Shown: positions 1-9,590, numbered from the stretch's first letter. The stretch is DNA of 64,000 nt from Acetivibrio mesophilus (GCF_004102745.1 NZ_RLII01000013.1:27003-91002); one strand, 5' to 3'. Notes: generated by a model from the sequence alone, not told the origin. Program-made: numbers and translations.

Positions 1-3000
1 TTGATACTGATGTTATGTCTTCCCATATTACACCGTCCAGGGAGCCTTGCAGAATTATTCTCCTCAATGCGGCATTATCCTCAGCCAAAATTGTCAAAGG
101 TATCGACTCCCTAAAGCATGACGGCCAAGGTAAAATGGATGAAATGACTGGGTTTGTAAAATCATCGGTTTTTTGTAGGCGTATGACCTGTGAAAAGTCT
201 TCATCGGTCAATCCGTCACGGTCTGTGACAATGTACTTTACAACATAGTCCCCACTATCATAGTTTTCTATTCTCCATGTTGTGCTAAACAGAAGACCAT
301 TAGGCGTTGTAGTATAATCAGTTACTTTGCCTATCCTTATCCAATTTTCTCCTCCATCCTTTGAATATTCAAAAGTCACGGAAATGTTGTTGTTATTTAA
401 AATGTCCTTGGACAAGGCCTTAAGTGTCAATGTTTTGGCAGTTATCGAAACAACATTGTAGCTTCCGTCATAGGCATCCTGTATAAATGGTGCTGCAGGA
501 GCGTGTACCGTAGCTTCACTAAAGTCGGAATAGTTCATTGACGGATCAAAGGCCTTTATACAATAGCTGTATTCTGCTTCCGTTGTCAATCCCTTGTCGG
601 TAAAGCTTGTTGTATAAGACGTCCCAACTTTTTTACCATCCCTATAGATATCATATCCTGCCACATAACTATTGTCACTCGGTGCATCCCAAGAAAGCGT
701 AATACTTTTTCCTGCGCGGGAGCTTACATGCAGGTTTTTCGGTATGCCCGGTGCTTCTTCGTCTCCCACCGTAACAGTTATTTCAACCGGTTCCGAATTG
801 TTTCCCACACTATCCGTTGCCATTACCTTAAAAATATAGGTTTGCCCTTTAGATAGTCCCGTCGCAATATATTGCTTATCATTATATTGGGTTGCAATAA
901 GCTTGCCATCTCTCCATAGAGTATAGGTACAGGAACTACTGTCAGATACATCCCAGGAAATTCTTACACTGTTAACTCCCTGAGCTACCGTAGAATAGTT
1001 CTTTAACGCAGGAGCTACTGTGTCAATTCTTGTATAATAGTTGCCGCTTGCTCTTCCGCTGGAATCCGATGCAGAAATACGCCAACGACCATCCTTTAAA
1101 ATATTCAACATTCCCTCAAATTCCCCAGCTTCATTTGCAACAACTGTTACGTTGTAGGATGATCCAATAATTCGGCCATAATCATCAACTTCGTACGCAT
1201 ATATTCTAACATTGCTGTGGGCATATGCATTGCTTCCTGATATGGTTATATTCCTTTTGTTATAGCCTGAATTAGGGCTAGTAATTTGAATTTTTGGTGT
1301 GGTCGGCGGAGGTGTTTCGGGTTCTTTTAGTATTAACGATTCAGAGCCTGTTATATTTGCATACTCATCCATCGCATAAATATCAATTCTGTCAAAATAC
1401 CCTAGGTCATTCGCCGTTATTTCATAGGAATAATAATCGGTACCCTCCTCCCGGGTAAGAGGAATCATCCAATTATCATTGCCGCTCTTATATATTTGGG
1501 AAGCAGACATCATCGTAACTATAGGTTCCGGGAGCTTAATTACCGCCCACACCGAATAAGGGTTGCCGGAAACCTCGGCTTTAATAAGACAATTATCAAC
1601 TATAGGCTCATTTACATCCGGAGAGATAATTGTAATTTTATTTTGTTCTCCCGGGTAATAAGCCTTGAAGGTGATTATCTCACTTTCCTGCCCGTTATCA
1701 TCAACAAACTGGAAATAAAGGGTTTTCTGCTTTTCCGGGTTTTCAAATTCATAAGAAACATTGTTGGTCAAGGTTTGATATTCCTCATCTTGAAGTTCAT
1801 CCAAGCTTTCAGCATAACGAACCTTGGTATAATACATAGTCTTTATCAACAACTCAACATTATTGCTTCTAATTATTGGACTCTTCCCTGCCGCCTCTGC
1901 CCATTCCTTTGCAATAATCAAAGGTTTGAGGTCAAGTGGTCCGTAATAATTTAAGTATGCAGACCCTATAAAGCTTCCGTTTAGCTTCACAGAAACACTA
2001 TAATAATCACTAATAGGTAAAGCACCGATACTATTTTCATGCAGCTCTAAAACATTCTCTCCTGCTCTCTTTACAAGAGGAATTCCGCGTTTTATCACTC
2101 TGATATTATTTGCATCCATAATGTCGGCAGTATAGTCTCCCTCTTCCGGAAGGTTCTTTCCAAAAATAAGGTATGGAATCCCATTCTTAATGTATTCAAG
2201 ATACGGGCTTGAGTATTTAACTGAAACAGTGTATTGTTGCGAAATCTTCAACTCATTATCCGCATCGTACATACGAATACGATAAACGCCGTATGTTAAA
2301 GCCTTCTCTGCCTTTATATCGAAATATTTAATGTTGTCTGCGCCCTGCCTTATACTTTCAGTAATAATTTCGCAGTCGATAACATTATCCATGGAATCGA
2401 GAATATCAAAGGAATATCCATCTATTATGTCACAAGAAGGTATTGAAATTGTAATTTTATCACCTTCATATACCGCTTCTTGCACGGTAAATGTGCTTGC
2501 TTCTCTAGGCTCGATTACCCTGATATATTTGCTTAGGCGGTACTCTTCTTCACCAGCCCCCAAATACAGGTCATATATCTCGTTCCCGGCAACACCTTCC
2601 ATATCAACTTTTATTGAAATATCCCTAAATTCCCCATTAAAATGACTTTTAGTTGTATCCCATTTCCCAGCTTCAATTGCTTTGCCTGAATTAATGCCTT
2701 TCATGATAAGTACCAAGTCCTCAGGGGTTCTTCTAACAAAGGTACAACTAAGCTCTAGTGATTCTCTTTCGGAAATCTCATGTACAATTGAATTTGAACC
2801 GGATAGTTCTTTAAATTCGGCATTGGAACATGAATGCTTTATCTCACAGTCTCTGTATACAAATCCTTCTGATGAATTATAGAAATACTCATAATCAGTA
2901 CCGTTAATTCTTATGTAGTACTGTGTATCTTCTTTCAACTCTTTGAATACTTCCAGTATACCGGTAATATTTACCTGACTCATGCTGTAATTTGGATTTG

Positions 3001-5275
3001 CATTATAGATCGATGCATTTTTCTTAAGGGTATCTTTTTTAATTGCCCCATAAACCTCGTTATCGGCTACCAATTCTATGTTTATATTCTCATTATCCGC
3101 ACCCATAATTCCGTTTTCAATTTCGTATCCGCTGATTGTAAATTCAGTCTCTGTGATTGTATCCGGAATCATTGGAGGACTAAATAAAACGCTTTTGTCC
3201 CCAACAGCAGCATACTCCTTTGACTGCACTTTAAAGGTTGTGATCGCATATTCTGTATAATTAGAAGATGTTTTATATGAAAATACAATGCTGTATTCTT
3301 CTCCCGGAATTAGAAGGGGTCCGCCCATATTCTTCGAAAAATCCAATACAAAAGTGCCATATTCGTTGGGTTTTTCTTTCGACAGCTCAGAAATGGGAAA
3401 TTCCAGGCCGTTATTTATTCTATTTAGGACTACGTCATATTCCAGCGAATTGCTGACGTTATATGTAGGAACACTTATAATTGATTTTTCAGCGTCCAAT
3501 ATTTTAGGAGTGCCAAGGCTTAAATAGTCACTCCCGGAATAAGCCGTTATGTATGAACCTCTTGTATTTGTATAAAACTCTCCCGGATAACTGATTTTTA
3601 TACTGTAATTTTTGTACGCTTCCAGAGGCTTTTCAACAAGCAATTTAAATTGCATATATGCCTGCTCCTCGTTGTTTATTGCGCTGTAGCAAACATAATC
3701 CGCTTTTGATGCTATAACATTTCCGTACAAGTCTAACAGTTCAACAAAAATATCGTCGGCATTTATATTCTTTATATTATAAAATTGTGTATATACATTA
3801 AAATGCGTAACCGATTCATTTAGTGAGCCGCTAGAAACATAATTAAGAATTAAGGCGTCCGTAGGTATTAGTTTCGCAGTCGTATCATATTCCGACACCC
3901 CAGCCACAAGCTTAATCTCATAACTCTTACCTTGCTTGGAAACTTCATTAAGAGTGATAGAAGGTATACTTGAATAATATAAAGTTTTTTCAAACTTATT
4001 AGGATCATATTTACTGTCTATAGTGTTGTAATTCGAAAAAAAGTCACTATAACTTAGTCTGGTACTATTAATGTTTACAGTGTCGCTGGTTCCAATTAAT
4101 CTATCCCCATCAAATACTACAAATTTCCCTCTGTTGGTATTTACGTCCTTAAAAAATACTCTGTAATCCGAGTAATAGTCTCCGGTATATGACACACTGT
4201 CAGATGGCATATAGACCGATAGTGAATTACCTATTGCTATTACGCTTTCACAGGTATCTATAACTATGTTTCCCAAAATGTCTCTACAGGTTATTTCAAT
4301 AGTATATTCCCCGTGTTCAACCTTATTACCGAACTCACATACAAATTGCAATATATTATCATCGGGGGTTCCTCTTGCTCCCTTTATGCACTCTTCAGGA
4401 ATTTCATTTATCGTGTCAATCAATATTCCATCTTTTAATAGCCTGGCTTCAATAAGTATATCTCTGTCCAATATTCCGTACAAAATATCTGCTCCTATAT
4501 AGGGGGCAGTCACAACTACTGAAGCATTTTCATCGGCTATATATGTATTATCTATAAAGGTATAAATAATGTCGTTTGATGTGGATTCATACTTGTTTAT
4601 TGAAAACTCCGTAGCACTGTCAAGGCTTACACTCGATAAGCTTATTAAATACTGCTGACCTTTATTTAATTTTACCGCCACAGAATCACTTTTTTTAGGA
4701 TATGTACGGTTCCATCCCAGGCTGTTGTACTCACTGTCATAAATGTATATGTAGGGGATTTCTGAGCCCGACGCGGTTATTATATAGCAGTCGGTGGCCA
4801 AAGGCGTAAATACAAAACTATAATAAGTAGTAGCTTCTTCACTGCCTTTATCATTCAGTATCTTGATTTCACCCTCATTAACATAAATTGCATCCGGTGG
4901 AATGGACATTAAGGAAAATCCAGTATTCATACTTTTTTGAGTCTTTGTAGTTGCTGCTCCATCGCTGATTTGAAAAGATTTGTCAAAAACTTGGGTTGTT
5001 ACTGTGACAGGTTCCTTTAAGGTTCGAAAATTGTCTTTCTGATCTCCTTCTTGTAACAATGGCAATACTATGTTTTTTTTATCGCCATCATAGCTTTCCG
5101 AAAAGCGTATATCGCTTTCATTGCTCCCAACAATGTTTTCGATAATGTCGGAAGACTCAATTGGTTGCTGTAGCACATCGCTATTTGCAAAAACAAATAT
5201 ACCACTCATCAGCATATTTGCCAATAACGACACAACAACCAATAGCACCAGCCTATTGGCTATTTTTCTCGGCAT
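1..5275 (-). CDS. Giant secreted PPC-like/fibronectin type III protein (C-terminus off window)
   Basis: The minus strand is open from an ATG at 5275 (a GGGGGG ribosome site lies 9 nt upstream) to the left edge, about 1,758 residues with no stop. Residues 1-31 are a signal peptide: positive MPRK start, hydrophobic core, end near FVFA. Residues about 115-190 resemble a bacterial pre-peptidase C-terminal (PPC) beta domain. The next 1,100 or so residues are beta-rich, with repeated Ig-like patterns that I cannot assign. Two fibronectin type III domains follow (about 1418-1500 and 1505-1588), with the usual ISWD/LSWDAP and Y-x-I-Y-R-D-G patterns. The product is exported and probably cell-surface or extracellular. 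Such long fnIII/Ig-like N-termini can precede YD/Rhs or catalytic modules, but the end is not visible here. The frame and secretion are sure; the function is unknown. Confidence 0.85.
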   Translation of the reverse strand, partial: MPRKIANRLVLLVVVSLLANMLMSGIFVFANSDVLQQPIESSDIIENIVGSNESDIRFSESYDGDKKNIVLPLLQEGDQKDNFRTLKEPVTVTTQVFDKSFQISDGAATTKTQKSMNTGFSLMSIPPDAIYVNEGEIKILNDKGSEEATTYYSFVFTPLATDCYIITASGSEIPYIYIYDSEYNSLGWNRTYPKKSDSVAVKLNKGQQYLISLSSVSLDSATEFSINKYESTSNDIIYTFIDNTYIADENASVVVTAPYIGADILYGILDRDILIEARLLKDGILIDTINEIPEECIKGARGTPDDNILQFVCEFGNKVEHGEYTIEITCRDILGNIVIDTCESVIAIGNSLSVYMPSDSVSYTGDYYSDYRVFFKDVNTNRGKFVVFDGDRLIGTSDTVNINSTRLSYSDFFSNYNTIDSKYDPNKFEKTLYYSSIPSITLNEVSKQGKSYEIKLVAGVSEYDTTAKLIPTDALILNYVSSGSLNESVTHFNVYTQFYNIKNINADDIFVELLDLYGNVIASKADYVCYSAINNEEQAYMQFKLLVEKPLEAYKNYSIKISYPGEFYTNTRGSYITAYSGSDYLSLGTPKILDAEKSIISVPTYNVSNSLEYDVVLNRINNGLEFPISELSKEKPNEYGTFVLDFSKNMGGPLLIPGEEYSIVFSYKTSSNYTEYAITTFKVQSKEYAAVGDKSVLFSPPMIPDTITETEFTISGYEIENGIMGADNENINIELVADNEVYGAIKKDTLKKNASIYNANPNYSMSQVNITGILEVFKELKEDTQYYIRINGTDYEYFYNSSEGFVYRDCEIKHSCSNAEFKELSGSNSIVHEISERESLELSCTFVRRTPEDLVLIMKGINSGKAIEAGKWDTTKSHFNGEFRDISIKVDMEGVAGNEIYDLYLGAGEEEYRLSKYIRVIEPREASTFTVQEAVYEGDKITISIPSCDIIDGYSFDILDSMDNVIDCEIITESIRQGADNIKYFDIKAEKALTYGVYRIRMYDADNELKISQQYTVSVKYSSPYLEYIKNGIPYLIFGKNLPEEGDYTADIMDANNIRVIKRGIPLVKRAGENVLELHENSIGALPISDYYSVSVKLNGSFIGSAYLNYYGPLDLKPLIIAKEWAEAAGKSPIIRSNNVELLIKTMYYTKVRYAESLDELQDEEYQTLTNNVSYEFENPEKQKTLYFQFVDDNGQESEIITFKAYYPGEQNKITIISPDVNEPIVDNCLIKAEVSGNPYSVWAVIKLPEPIVTMMSASQIYKSGNDNWMIPLTREEGTDYYSYEITANDLGYFDRIDIYAMDEYANITGSESLILKEPETPPPTTPKIQITSPNSGYNKRNITISGSNAYAHSNVRIYAYEVDDYGRIIGSSYNVTVVANEAGEFEGMLNILKDGRWRISASDSSGRASGNYYTRIDTVAPALKNYSTVAQGVNSVRISWDVSDSSSCTYTLWRDGKLIATQYNDKQYIATGLSKGQTYIFKVMATDSVGNNSEPVEITVTVGDEEAPGIPKNLHVSSRAGKSITLSWDAPSDNSYVAGYDIYRDGKKVGTSYTTSFTDKGLTTEAEYSYCIKAFDPSMNYSDFSEATVHAPAAPFIQDAYDGSYNVVSITAKTLTLKALSKDILNNNNISVTFEYSKDGGENWIRIGKVTDYTTTPNGLLFSTTWRIENYDSGDYVVKYIVTDRDGLTDEDFSQVIRLQKTDDFTNPVISSILPWPSCFRESIPLTILAEDNAALRRIILQGSLDGVIWEDITSVS

Positions 5276-5486
5276 TATATTTTACCCCCCAATAATAAAA
5301 TAAAAAATATATAATTATATAATATGATTATATCATGTATTTGACATAATAATATTATTTTCAACTAAGAAGTGAAAAATTATTTTAAGCTCAACAAATC
5401 GGTGTGATGCCTGCTCTTACTTCTTCTGTGTCTATAGTCTAATAAGTGTTTCAATTATCCCCATTTATTCTCCCTCAGTTTAATAT

Positions 5487-5777
5487 TTATAGCCCTTTAT
5501 TCTTCTCAAACTCATCCATTTCCATATTAATAAAACCATCTATCATAACTCTGTATATCTTTTCTATCATATCAGGATCCGCTCCGTAATCAGTTGCTAA
5601 AATCCTCACTTTTTGAATAACCGATTCTACTCTTTGAGGCGCCTTAACATCATTACTATCTTTTTTATATTTTGATGCCTGTTTTACAAACGAGCTACGT
5701 TCAGCAATAAGCTTAACTATTTGAGTATCAATTTTATCAATATTGATACGAACTTCCTCTAAACTTTTACATTCCAT
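5487..5777 (-). CDS. Chorismate mutase, AroQ type (small helical)
   Basis: This 96-residue all-helical protein fits the AroQ fold that converts chorismate to prephenate in phenylalanine and tyrosine synthesis. Visible family signatures are the N-terminal helix with VRxxID-KID, the IAERSSFV segment carrying the second arginine, a following lysine-rich stretch (KYKK), and APQRVESVI with the third arginine, then a C-terminal helix with MIDGFINMEM. The length matches monofunctional or PchB-like mutases. The start is set at ATG 5777 because GGAGG lies 8 nt upstream; a longer frame back to 5807 would place that ribosome site inside the gene. It stands alone, facing away from the giant gene. An isochorismate-pyruvate lyase activity cannot be excluded. 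Confidence 0.82.
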   Translation of the reverse strand: MECKSLEEVRINIDKIDTQIVKLIAERSSFVKQASKYKKDSNDVKAPQRVESVIQKVRILATDYGADPDMIEKIYRVMIDGFINMEMDEFEKNKGL

Positions 5778-5944
5778 TTCATACTCCTCCTTAATTGATT
5801 TTTGCAAGCAATCAGCATTTAGTTCTATAAAACAAATGTAAACTAAACTATTTTAATGCAACCATTTTAACATAATATACCTAATAATCGTATTAAATCT
5901 ATTATTCTTGATAAAAAAGTATTTGGTACAAATAAATTCTCCCA

Positions 5945-6649
5945 TTAGCTCTTATAGATCCTCAACATTGAATTTGCCTTCCTTTGAAATTCATAATCAA
6001 CTAATTGTTCTTCTACCTTCCAACCACTGCTTTGAATAAATTCAAGGAGTGTTTCCATCTCACTATATCTCTTGCTCTTTAAATCTACCAATGGAAAAAT
6101 ACGAACCTGCTTTTTCGTCACACGTAATAGCTCCTTAATAGTTTCCTTATGGAAAGCAAGACTTAACCGGTCCGCATAGGTGAAGAGAAAGTGCGCAGAC
6201 AACGTAATATCAAACTGTTCATCCTCAAAAGGCAATTCTGGCAAAACACACGGAACATAAACATCCGGATTTGATTTCATATGAGCCACACAATCACACA
6301 ATGCCTGGCGACGGCTCCTTTTAAGGGAATCCACATCCTTGAAATAATTCCATATATACTGTTCCCTAGTCATAGATAAACTTGAAACTATTTGTGAAAT
6401 GTCCATTAATCCCTTCTCATAGAGTTTTACAGCAGAATGATAATAGGCAATATCTGCAGCTGTTACCTTTCCTCCTAAAGAATTTGCAATTGCAGCGAAG
6501 GAACAAGAACCCGCAGGTACATCTAGAATTGTATTATTCTTAACAACATCATCTGACAAATCAAACATTGCCTTGTATTCATCATAAGTTCTTCCGATAA
6601 ATACGATCTCCGGCAAATCTAATCCTTTAAATTCAATTTCTCTACTCAT
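5945..6649 (-). CDS. SAM-dependent methyltransferase, class I
   Basis: The protein has 234 residues. Residues about 39-60 (TILDVPAGSCSF) look like a variant of motif I of Rossmann-fold methyltransferases, the glycine-rich loop that binds S-adenosylmethionine, followed by an acidic residue at the end of strand 2 (TAAD). Further on, LPFEDEQFDITLSAHFL matches the motif IV/post-I region, where the substrate side of the fold begins. No signal peptide or membrane segment is seen, so it is cytoplasmic. The acceptor substrate is not evident. It lies between the chorismate mutase and an unknown gene on the same strand, but gaps over 120 bp argue against a tight operon. The fold is fairly sure; the specific role is unknown. 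Confidence 0.7.
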   Translation of the reverse strand: MSREIEFKGLDLPEIVFIGRTYDEYKAMFDLSDDVVKNNTILDVPAGSCSFAAIANSLGGKVTAADIAYYHSAVKLYEKGLMDISQIVSSLSMTREQYIWNYFKDVDSLKRSRRQALCDCVAHMKSNPDVYVPCVLPELPFEDEQFDITLSAHFLFTYADRLSLAFHKETIKELLRVTKKQVRIFPLVDLKSKRYSEMETLLEFIQSSGWKVEEQLVDYEFQRKANSMLRIYKS

Positions 6650-6771
6650 CTCTTCTCAACTCTCCTCAACTAATATATTAGGATTTAGTCAGTTTCAAGT
6701 AACACCTTGATTCACAGCGTTATACCACCCGCCCTCCAGAGCTGTCTTCTCCCAAATTTTAGTAATTGCAC

Positions 6772-7314
6772 TTATTCATTCTTAATTAAATCAATATTGT
6801 TTATATATGAGCGAACCGATTCTATATTTTTTTGAATGTCCAAGAGAGAAATATAGCGTGGATTTACGTTGTCGCATGGAATAATTATCTCGCCGATATT
6901 ATCAAGTGCTATAATCGTCTGAAACATATTTGTATACTGAGATTCAATAGTTTTATAATACTGTTGTAACTTTTCTAAATAAAGCATTTTAAGTGTAGGA
7001 TCAAAACTCTTTGATAGCGCCCAAATTATTTTGTAATCATTAATAATTTCTCTTTTAAGCAATGAGATTAAAGCTTTTTTAATCTGTTCACCGTCAAAAT
7101 CATCAATGTTAAGGTCATCAATTTCATTAATGGCAGTTTTTTGACCTTTAAAAGTTATTCTTTCAAGTATAAGACCACAACATTGTACAGTATCTTCAAG
7201 TTCTTTAACATCACTGCAATTTGATAATATTTCCATAATCTTTTCCTGAGTAATTCTGTTAATTTGTACCACCCTCTCCAAACCGTCAATTATAACTATT
7301 CTTTGTATACTCAC
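6772..7314 (-). CDS. Hypothetical helical protein
   Basis: The protein has 180 residues and no family that I recognise. It is largely alpha-helical, with three cysteines (one C-C pair near residue 45), no signal peptide and no membrane segment. The start is a GTG at 7314 with no clear Shine-Dalgarno sequence. Instead the GTG overlaps the stop of a 12-codon frame (7311-7349) that is preceded by AAGGAG, so translational coupling is possible. Codon use and base composition match the neighbours. It may be cotranscribed with the TPR protein upstream at 7455-8060, but the gap of about 140 bp makes this uncertain. No function is proposed. Confidence 0.6.
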   Translation of the reverse strand: MSIQRIVIIDGLERVVQINRITQEKIMEILSNCSDVKELEDTVQCCGLILERITFKGQKTAINEIDDLNIDDFDGEQIKKALISLLKREIINDYKIIWALSKSFDPTLKMLYLEKLQQYYKTIESQYTNMFQTIIALDNIGEIIIPCDNVNPRYISLLDIQKNIESVRSYINNIDLIKNE

Positions 7315-7454
7315 CCATCAGCATTAAGCTTTCTAGTCATAAAAATCATTTTCTCCTTGTTATCATTATATAAATTATTGCAGCATAAACCCATGTAAAT
7401 ATTGAAGCAATGATTATTACTGCCTTAGGGTAGTATTATTTCTATGTTTGTTTA

Positions 7455-8060
7455 TTAATTAGTACCTAAAAATCCTTCAAATATCTTTGACTTTTTTTCA
7501 TCATTATCTGTTTTATAAAATTCAATTATTCTTTCAATGCTCTTCTTTGTACTATAATCAATTTTATCTCCATTCTGTAAATATACTATACAATCAGTGA
7601 ACTTTTTGTCCGCCATATCCTTTTCATCCTTATTCAAGTAAATAAGTCCTTGCTGAATTAACGCTACCGCAGTATAAGAATTGCAAGACTTTTTATATTG
7701 ATCTAAATGAACTTTTTCATTCTCTGCTATTACCTCCTCATAAACTTGCATCGCCTCCTCATCCTCACCAATTTCCTCCAAACATTTTGCTTTACTTAAA
7801 AGCACCTGAAAAATAAAAATTCTTTTGGTGATGTCTTCTGAAATTTCTTTTCTAAGCGCACTAATTGACTGTTCATATTGCACAATAGCATTTTTATAAT
7901 CATTATCATAAAAATATTGATTTCCTGCTGTATAATATTTATCCCACTCATTCGAATTGACATAAGAATTAATACTATTAAAAGTAAAGGAATTTATAAT
8001 GATAATTATTATCAATACAGCTAGAATGCTTGAAAAAACTATTACTATCGATTTTCTCAT
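7455..8060 (-). CDS. Membrane-anchored TPR-like protein
   Basis: The protein has 201 residues. One strongly hydrophobic helix (residues about 5-25, with a run of isoleucines) follows a basic MRK start, which predicts an N-terminal membrane anchor with the rest outside the cytoplasm. Residues about 40-75 and 105-165 show tetratricopeptide-like helix pairs, for example YxxGNQYFYDNDYKNAIVQYEQS and CLEEIGEDEEAMQVYEEVI. TPR units usually serve as protein-binding scaffolds. The neighbouring genes do not suggest a partner. The anchor and TPR character are visible; any cellular role is unknown. Confidence 0.65.
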   Translation of the reverse strand: MRKSIVIVFSSILAVLIIIIIINSFTFNSINSYVNSNEWDKYYTAGNQYFYDNDYKNAIVQYEQSISALRKEISEDITKRIFIFQVLLSKAKCLEEIGEDEEAMQVYEEVIAENEKVHLDQYKKSCNSYTAVALIQQGLIYLNKDEKDMADKKFTDCIVYLQNGDKIDYSTKKSIERIIEFYKTDNDEKKSKIFEGFLGTN

Positions 8061-8434
8061 AATTCACCCCCTAATATACTGTTATCTTCTTAATATCTTC
8101 CTTATTCTCAGTATTTCATTTTAATTTATATGTGCTTTTAAAATAGTTTGGCCTCAAAGTTATTCTCTGGAATTATAATGCATCCTTTATCTCAGAAATA
8201 CGTCGTATAACACCCCAACTTATAGGCATTTACTACTGTCGCTAATACTCTAATTTAGCTAAATTCCTTATTAACTTTATATGCGAGTAATTCTTGGAGA
8301 ATCAATAAAATATTTACCAAAGTATTTGTATAAACTCATTATAACAAATTATTACCATCATAAACAAGAATTTTTATAGACATTATTGTTTTAACGTCTA
8401 GTAGCCATTAAGATAAACAATACTTTTAATACAT
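8061..8434. other. AT-rich intergenic stretch
   Basis: About 370 bp lie between the TPR gene and repeat copy 1. I see no credible open frame, RNA fold or strong promoter in it. It probably contains the promoter of the minus-strand TPR gene, but no clear -35/-10 pair stands out. Confidence 0.4.
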
Positions 8435-8496
8435 AAATAAAAGCTCGGGACATCGAGTCCCTTCGCTTTTGCCTCTTTCATTTCATTCCAAGAGGC
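8435..8496 (-). repeat. Dispersed post-terminator repeat, copy 1
   Basis: This is one of six copies of an intergenic element of about 62 bp. On the minus strand it reads as a hairpin with arms GCCTCTT and AAGAGGC (12-nt loop), then a second hairpin with outer arms AAAAGC/GCTTTT and inner arms GGGAC/GTCCC around a 5-nt loop, ending in a T-rich tail. It begins where the T-tract of the terminator after the aroK-like gene ends. Other copies are at 18316, 25938, 29651, 51979 and 54459. Confidence 0.85.
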
Positions 8497-8530
8497 AAAA
8501 AAAAGAGGTTAGTCCTTTGACAGACTAACC
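8497..8530 (-). terminator. Rho-independent terminator of the aroK-like gene
   Basis: On the minus strand an 8-bp perfect stem (GGTTAGTC/GACTAACC, loop of 8) is followed by CTCTTTTTTTT. It lies about 100 bp after the stop at 8628. The T-run merges directly into repeat copy 1. Confidence 0.85.
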
Positions 8531-8627
8531 CATGTAAAGGGGGTCAAAATGTATTTTGTGAGGTCATTTATAGTATTGACCCATATCCGGGCTTTTTATA
8601 CAAACTTTATAAAAATTTTTAAAAAAA

Positions 8628-9137
8628 TTATTCTTCCCCTCTAAATCTGTTTTTTATCTCCGTTACAATAGCTTCTATATCCTTACCCGAACAATTCACG
8701 GTAATATCCGCGTGCTTTTCATACAATGGCACCCTCTCACTATACAATGCAATCAGAGTTTGGTCCTTATCCATAGCAATTCCCCGGCTGGATATATTGG
8801 CTATCCTGCGTTCAATCTCATCATACCTTAGCTGCAGATAGACAAGCATACTATCCTTTTTAAAATGGTTCAATGCCGAATTGCTGTAGATCATACTTCC
8901 CCCCGTTGCAATAACATGGTTTTTGACATTTAGCTCAAGAGCTATCTTCTCCTCAATAGAAAGGAATTTTTCAACACCAATTTCATTAATAATCTCCTGT
9001 AGGTACTTGTTATGCTTTTGCTGTATCAGCAGATCCGTATCGATAAAAGGCATTTTCATTGCTTTTGCCAGAAGTACTCCCACAGTGCTTTTGCCGGCTC
9101 CCGGCATACCTATAAGTACAATATTTGTTTTCTTCAT
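8628..9137 (-). CDS. Shikimate kinase family protein with altered substrate site
   Basis: The protein has 169 residues, the normal size of AroK. The nucleotide side is intact: Walker A GMPGAGKST (residues 10-18) and the Mg/shikimate DTD motif (33-35). The lid (SRG) and the late arginine in SERVPLYEKHADITV are also present. Two shikimate-contact features differ from textbook AroK. The FR-x-x-E motif reads FLSIEE, so the arginine is leucine, and the GGG loop reads ATGGS. It therefore belongs to the P-loop shikimate kinase family, but its substrate may differ. It is transcribed alone with its own terminator and is not beside other aro genes, although a chorismate mutase lies 3 kb away. The fold is sure; calling it AroK is not. 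Confidence 0.72.
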   Translation of the reverse strand: MKKTNIVLIGMPGAGKSTVGVLLAKAMKMPFIDTDLLIQQKHNKYLQEIINEIGVEKFLSIEEKIALELNVKNHVIATGGSMIYSNSALNHFKKDSMLVYLQLRYDEIERRIANISSRGIAMDKDQTLIALYSERVPLYEKHADITVNCSGKDIEAIVTEIKNRFRGEE

Positions 9138-9173
9138 AATCTACCCCTTAATAAGAAATCTTTTTATTTATAT

Positions 9174-9232
9174 GAGGTAAGAAAACTTTTCTGCAACCGA
9201 AAAATTTTCTTTGAACCTGGGTGTTATAATAA
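9174..9232 (+). repeat. 58-bp two-copy module, copy A (candidate promoter region)
   Basis: This stretch matches the reverse complement of 46309-46366 with about three mismatches and one single-base gap. It is AT-rich with A/T runs that resemble an UP element, and ends in TGTTATAAT, an extended -10 motif, with no good -35 hexamer at 17 bp. Here the -10 is embedded in a perfect palindrome GGTGTTAT-A-ATAACACC (9220-9236). It would drive the small gene at 9354. Confidence 0.7.
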
Positions 9233-9353
9233 CACCTATATGTCAATACTATATACAGAATATATATGCATTAAGTTGTACTTGCAAACATTTTTTCAGT
9301 TCGGCTTAAATCATTTATCATTTAGTTTATCCAAAAATCAGGAGGAAAATAGA

Positions 9354-9590
9354 ATGGATCAAAACAACGATAGAATTATGAATGCGGAAAGTCTGAATAT
9401 AGATGCAACCTTGGAAAAGCTGTCAAATGAGCTAAAACCCGATGAGACTTTGATTTTGGATGTTGGAAACAACTATTTTGACCAAACGGACACCATATAC
9501 GATACACTGGTTATGAAGGGCTACGATGTAAGAAAGTCCTTTAAAAACGGCAGAAATCAAATACTTGTTACCAAAAGACAACTCAGATAA
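9354..9590 (+). CDS. Small hypothetical protein (78 aa)
   Basis: This is a 78-residue, acidic and soluble protein. The start at ATG 9354 is favoured because GGAGG lies 8 nt upstream; the frame can be read further upstream but has no ribosome site there. The C-terminal half has an alternating strand/helix pattern (ETLILDVGNNYF, then TLVMKGYDVRKSF and a final QILVTKR strand) that suggests a compact alpha/beta fold. No family is recognised. It has its own terminator and probably its own promoter, the 58-bp module shared with the ispE region. It sits alone between aroK-like and rnfB. Confidence 0.7.
   Translation: MDQNNDRIMNAESLNIDATLEKLSNELKPDETLILDVGNNYFDQTDTIYDTLVMKGYDVRKSFKNGRNQILVTKRQLR

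Noticed and set aside
1496..1954. Plus-strand open frames across 15-4502, the longest 152 codons
   Set aside because: They lie opposite the continuous giant minus-strand frame, lack ribosome sites and look like shadows.
8537..8582. GGGTCAA and TTGACCC inverted repeat after the aroK-like gene, resembling insertion-sequence ends
   Set aside because: Only 7 bp pair, no transposase or target duplication is visible, and it may simply be part of the transcript 3' end.
9012..9353. N-terminal extension of the 78-aa gene
   Set aside because: The extension crosses the start of the aroK-like gene and the 58-bp module, and has no ribosome site; GGAGG sits before ATG 9354.
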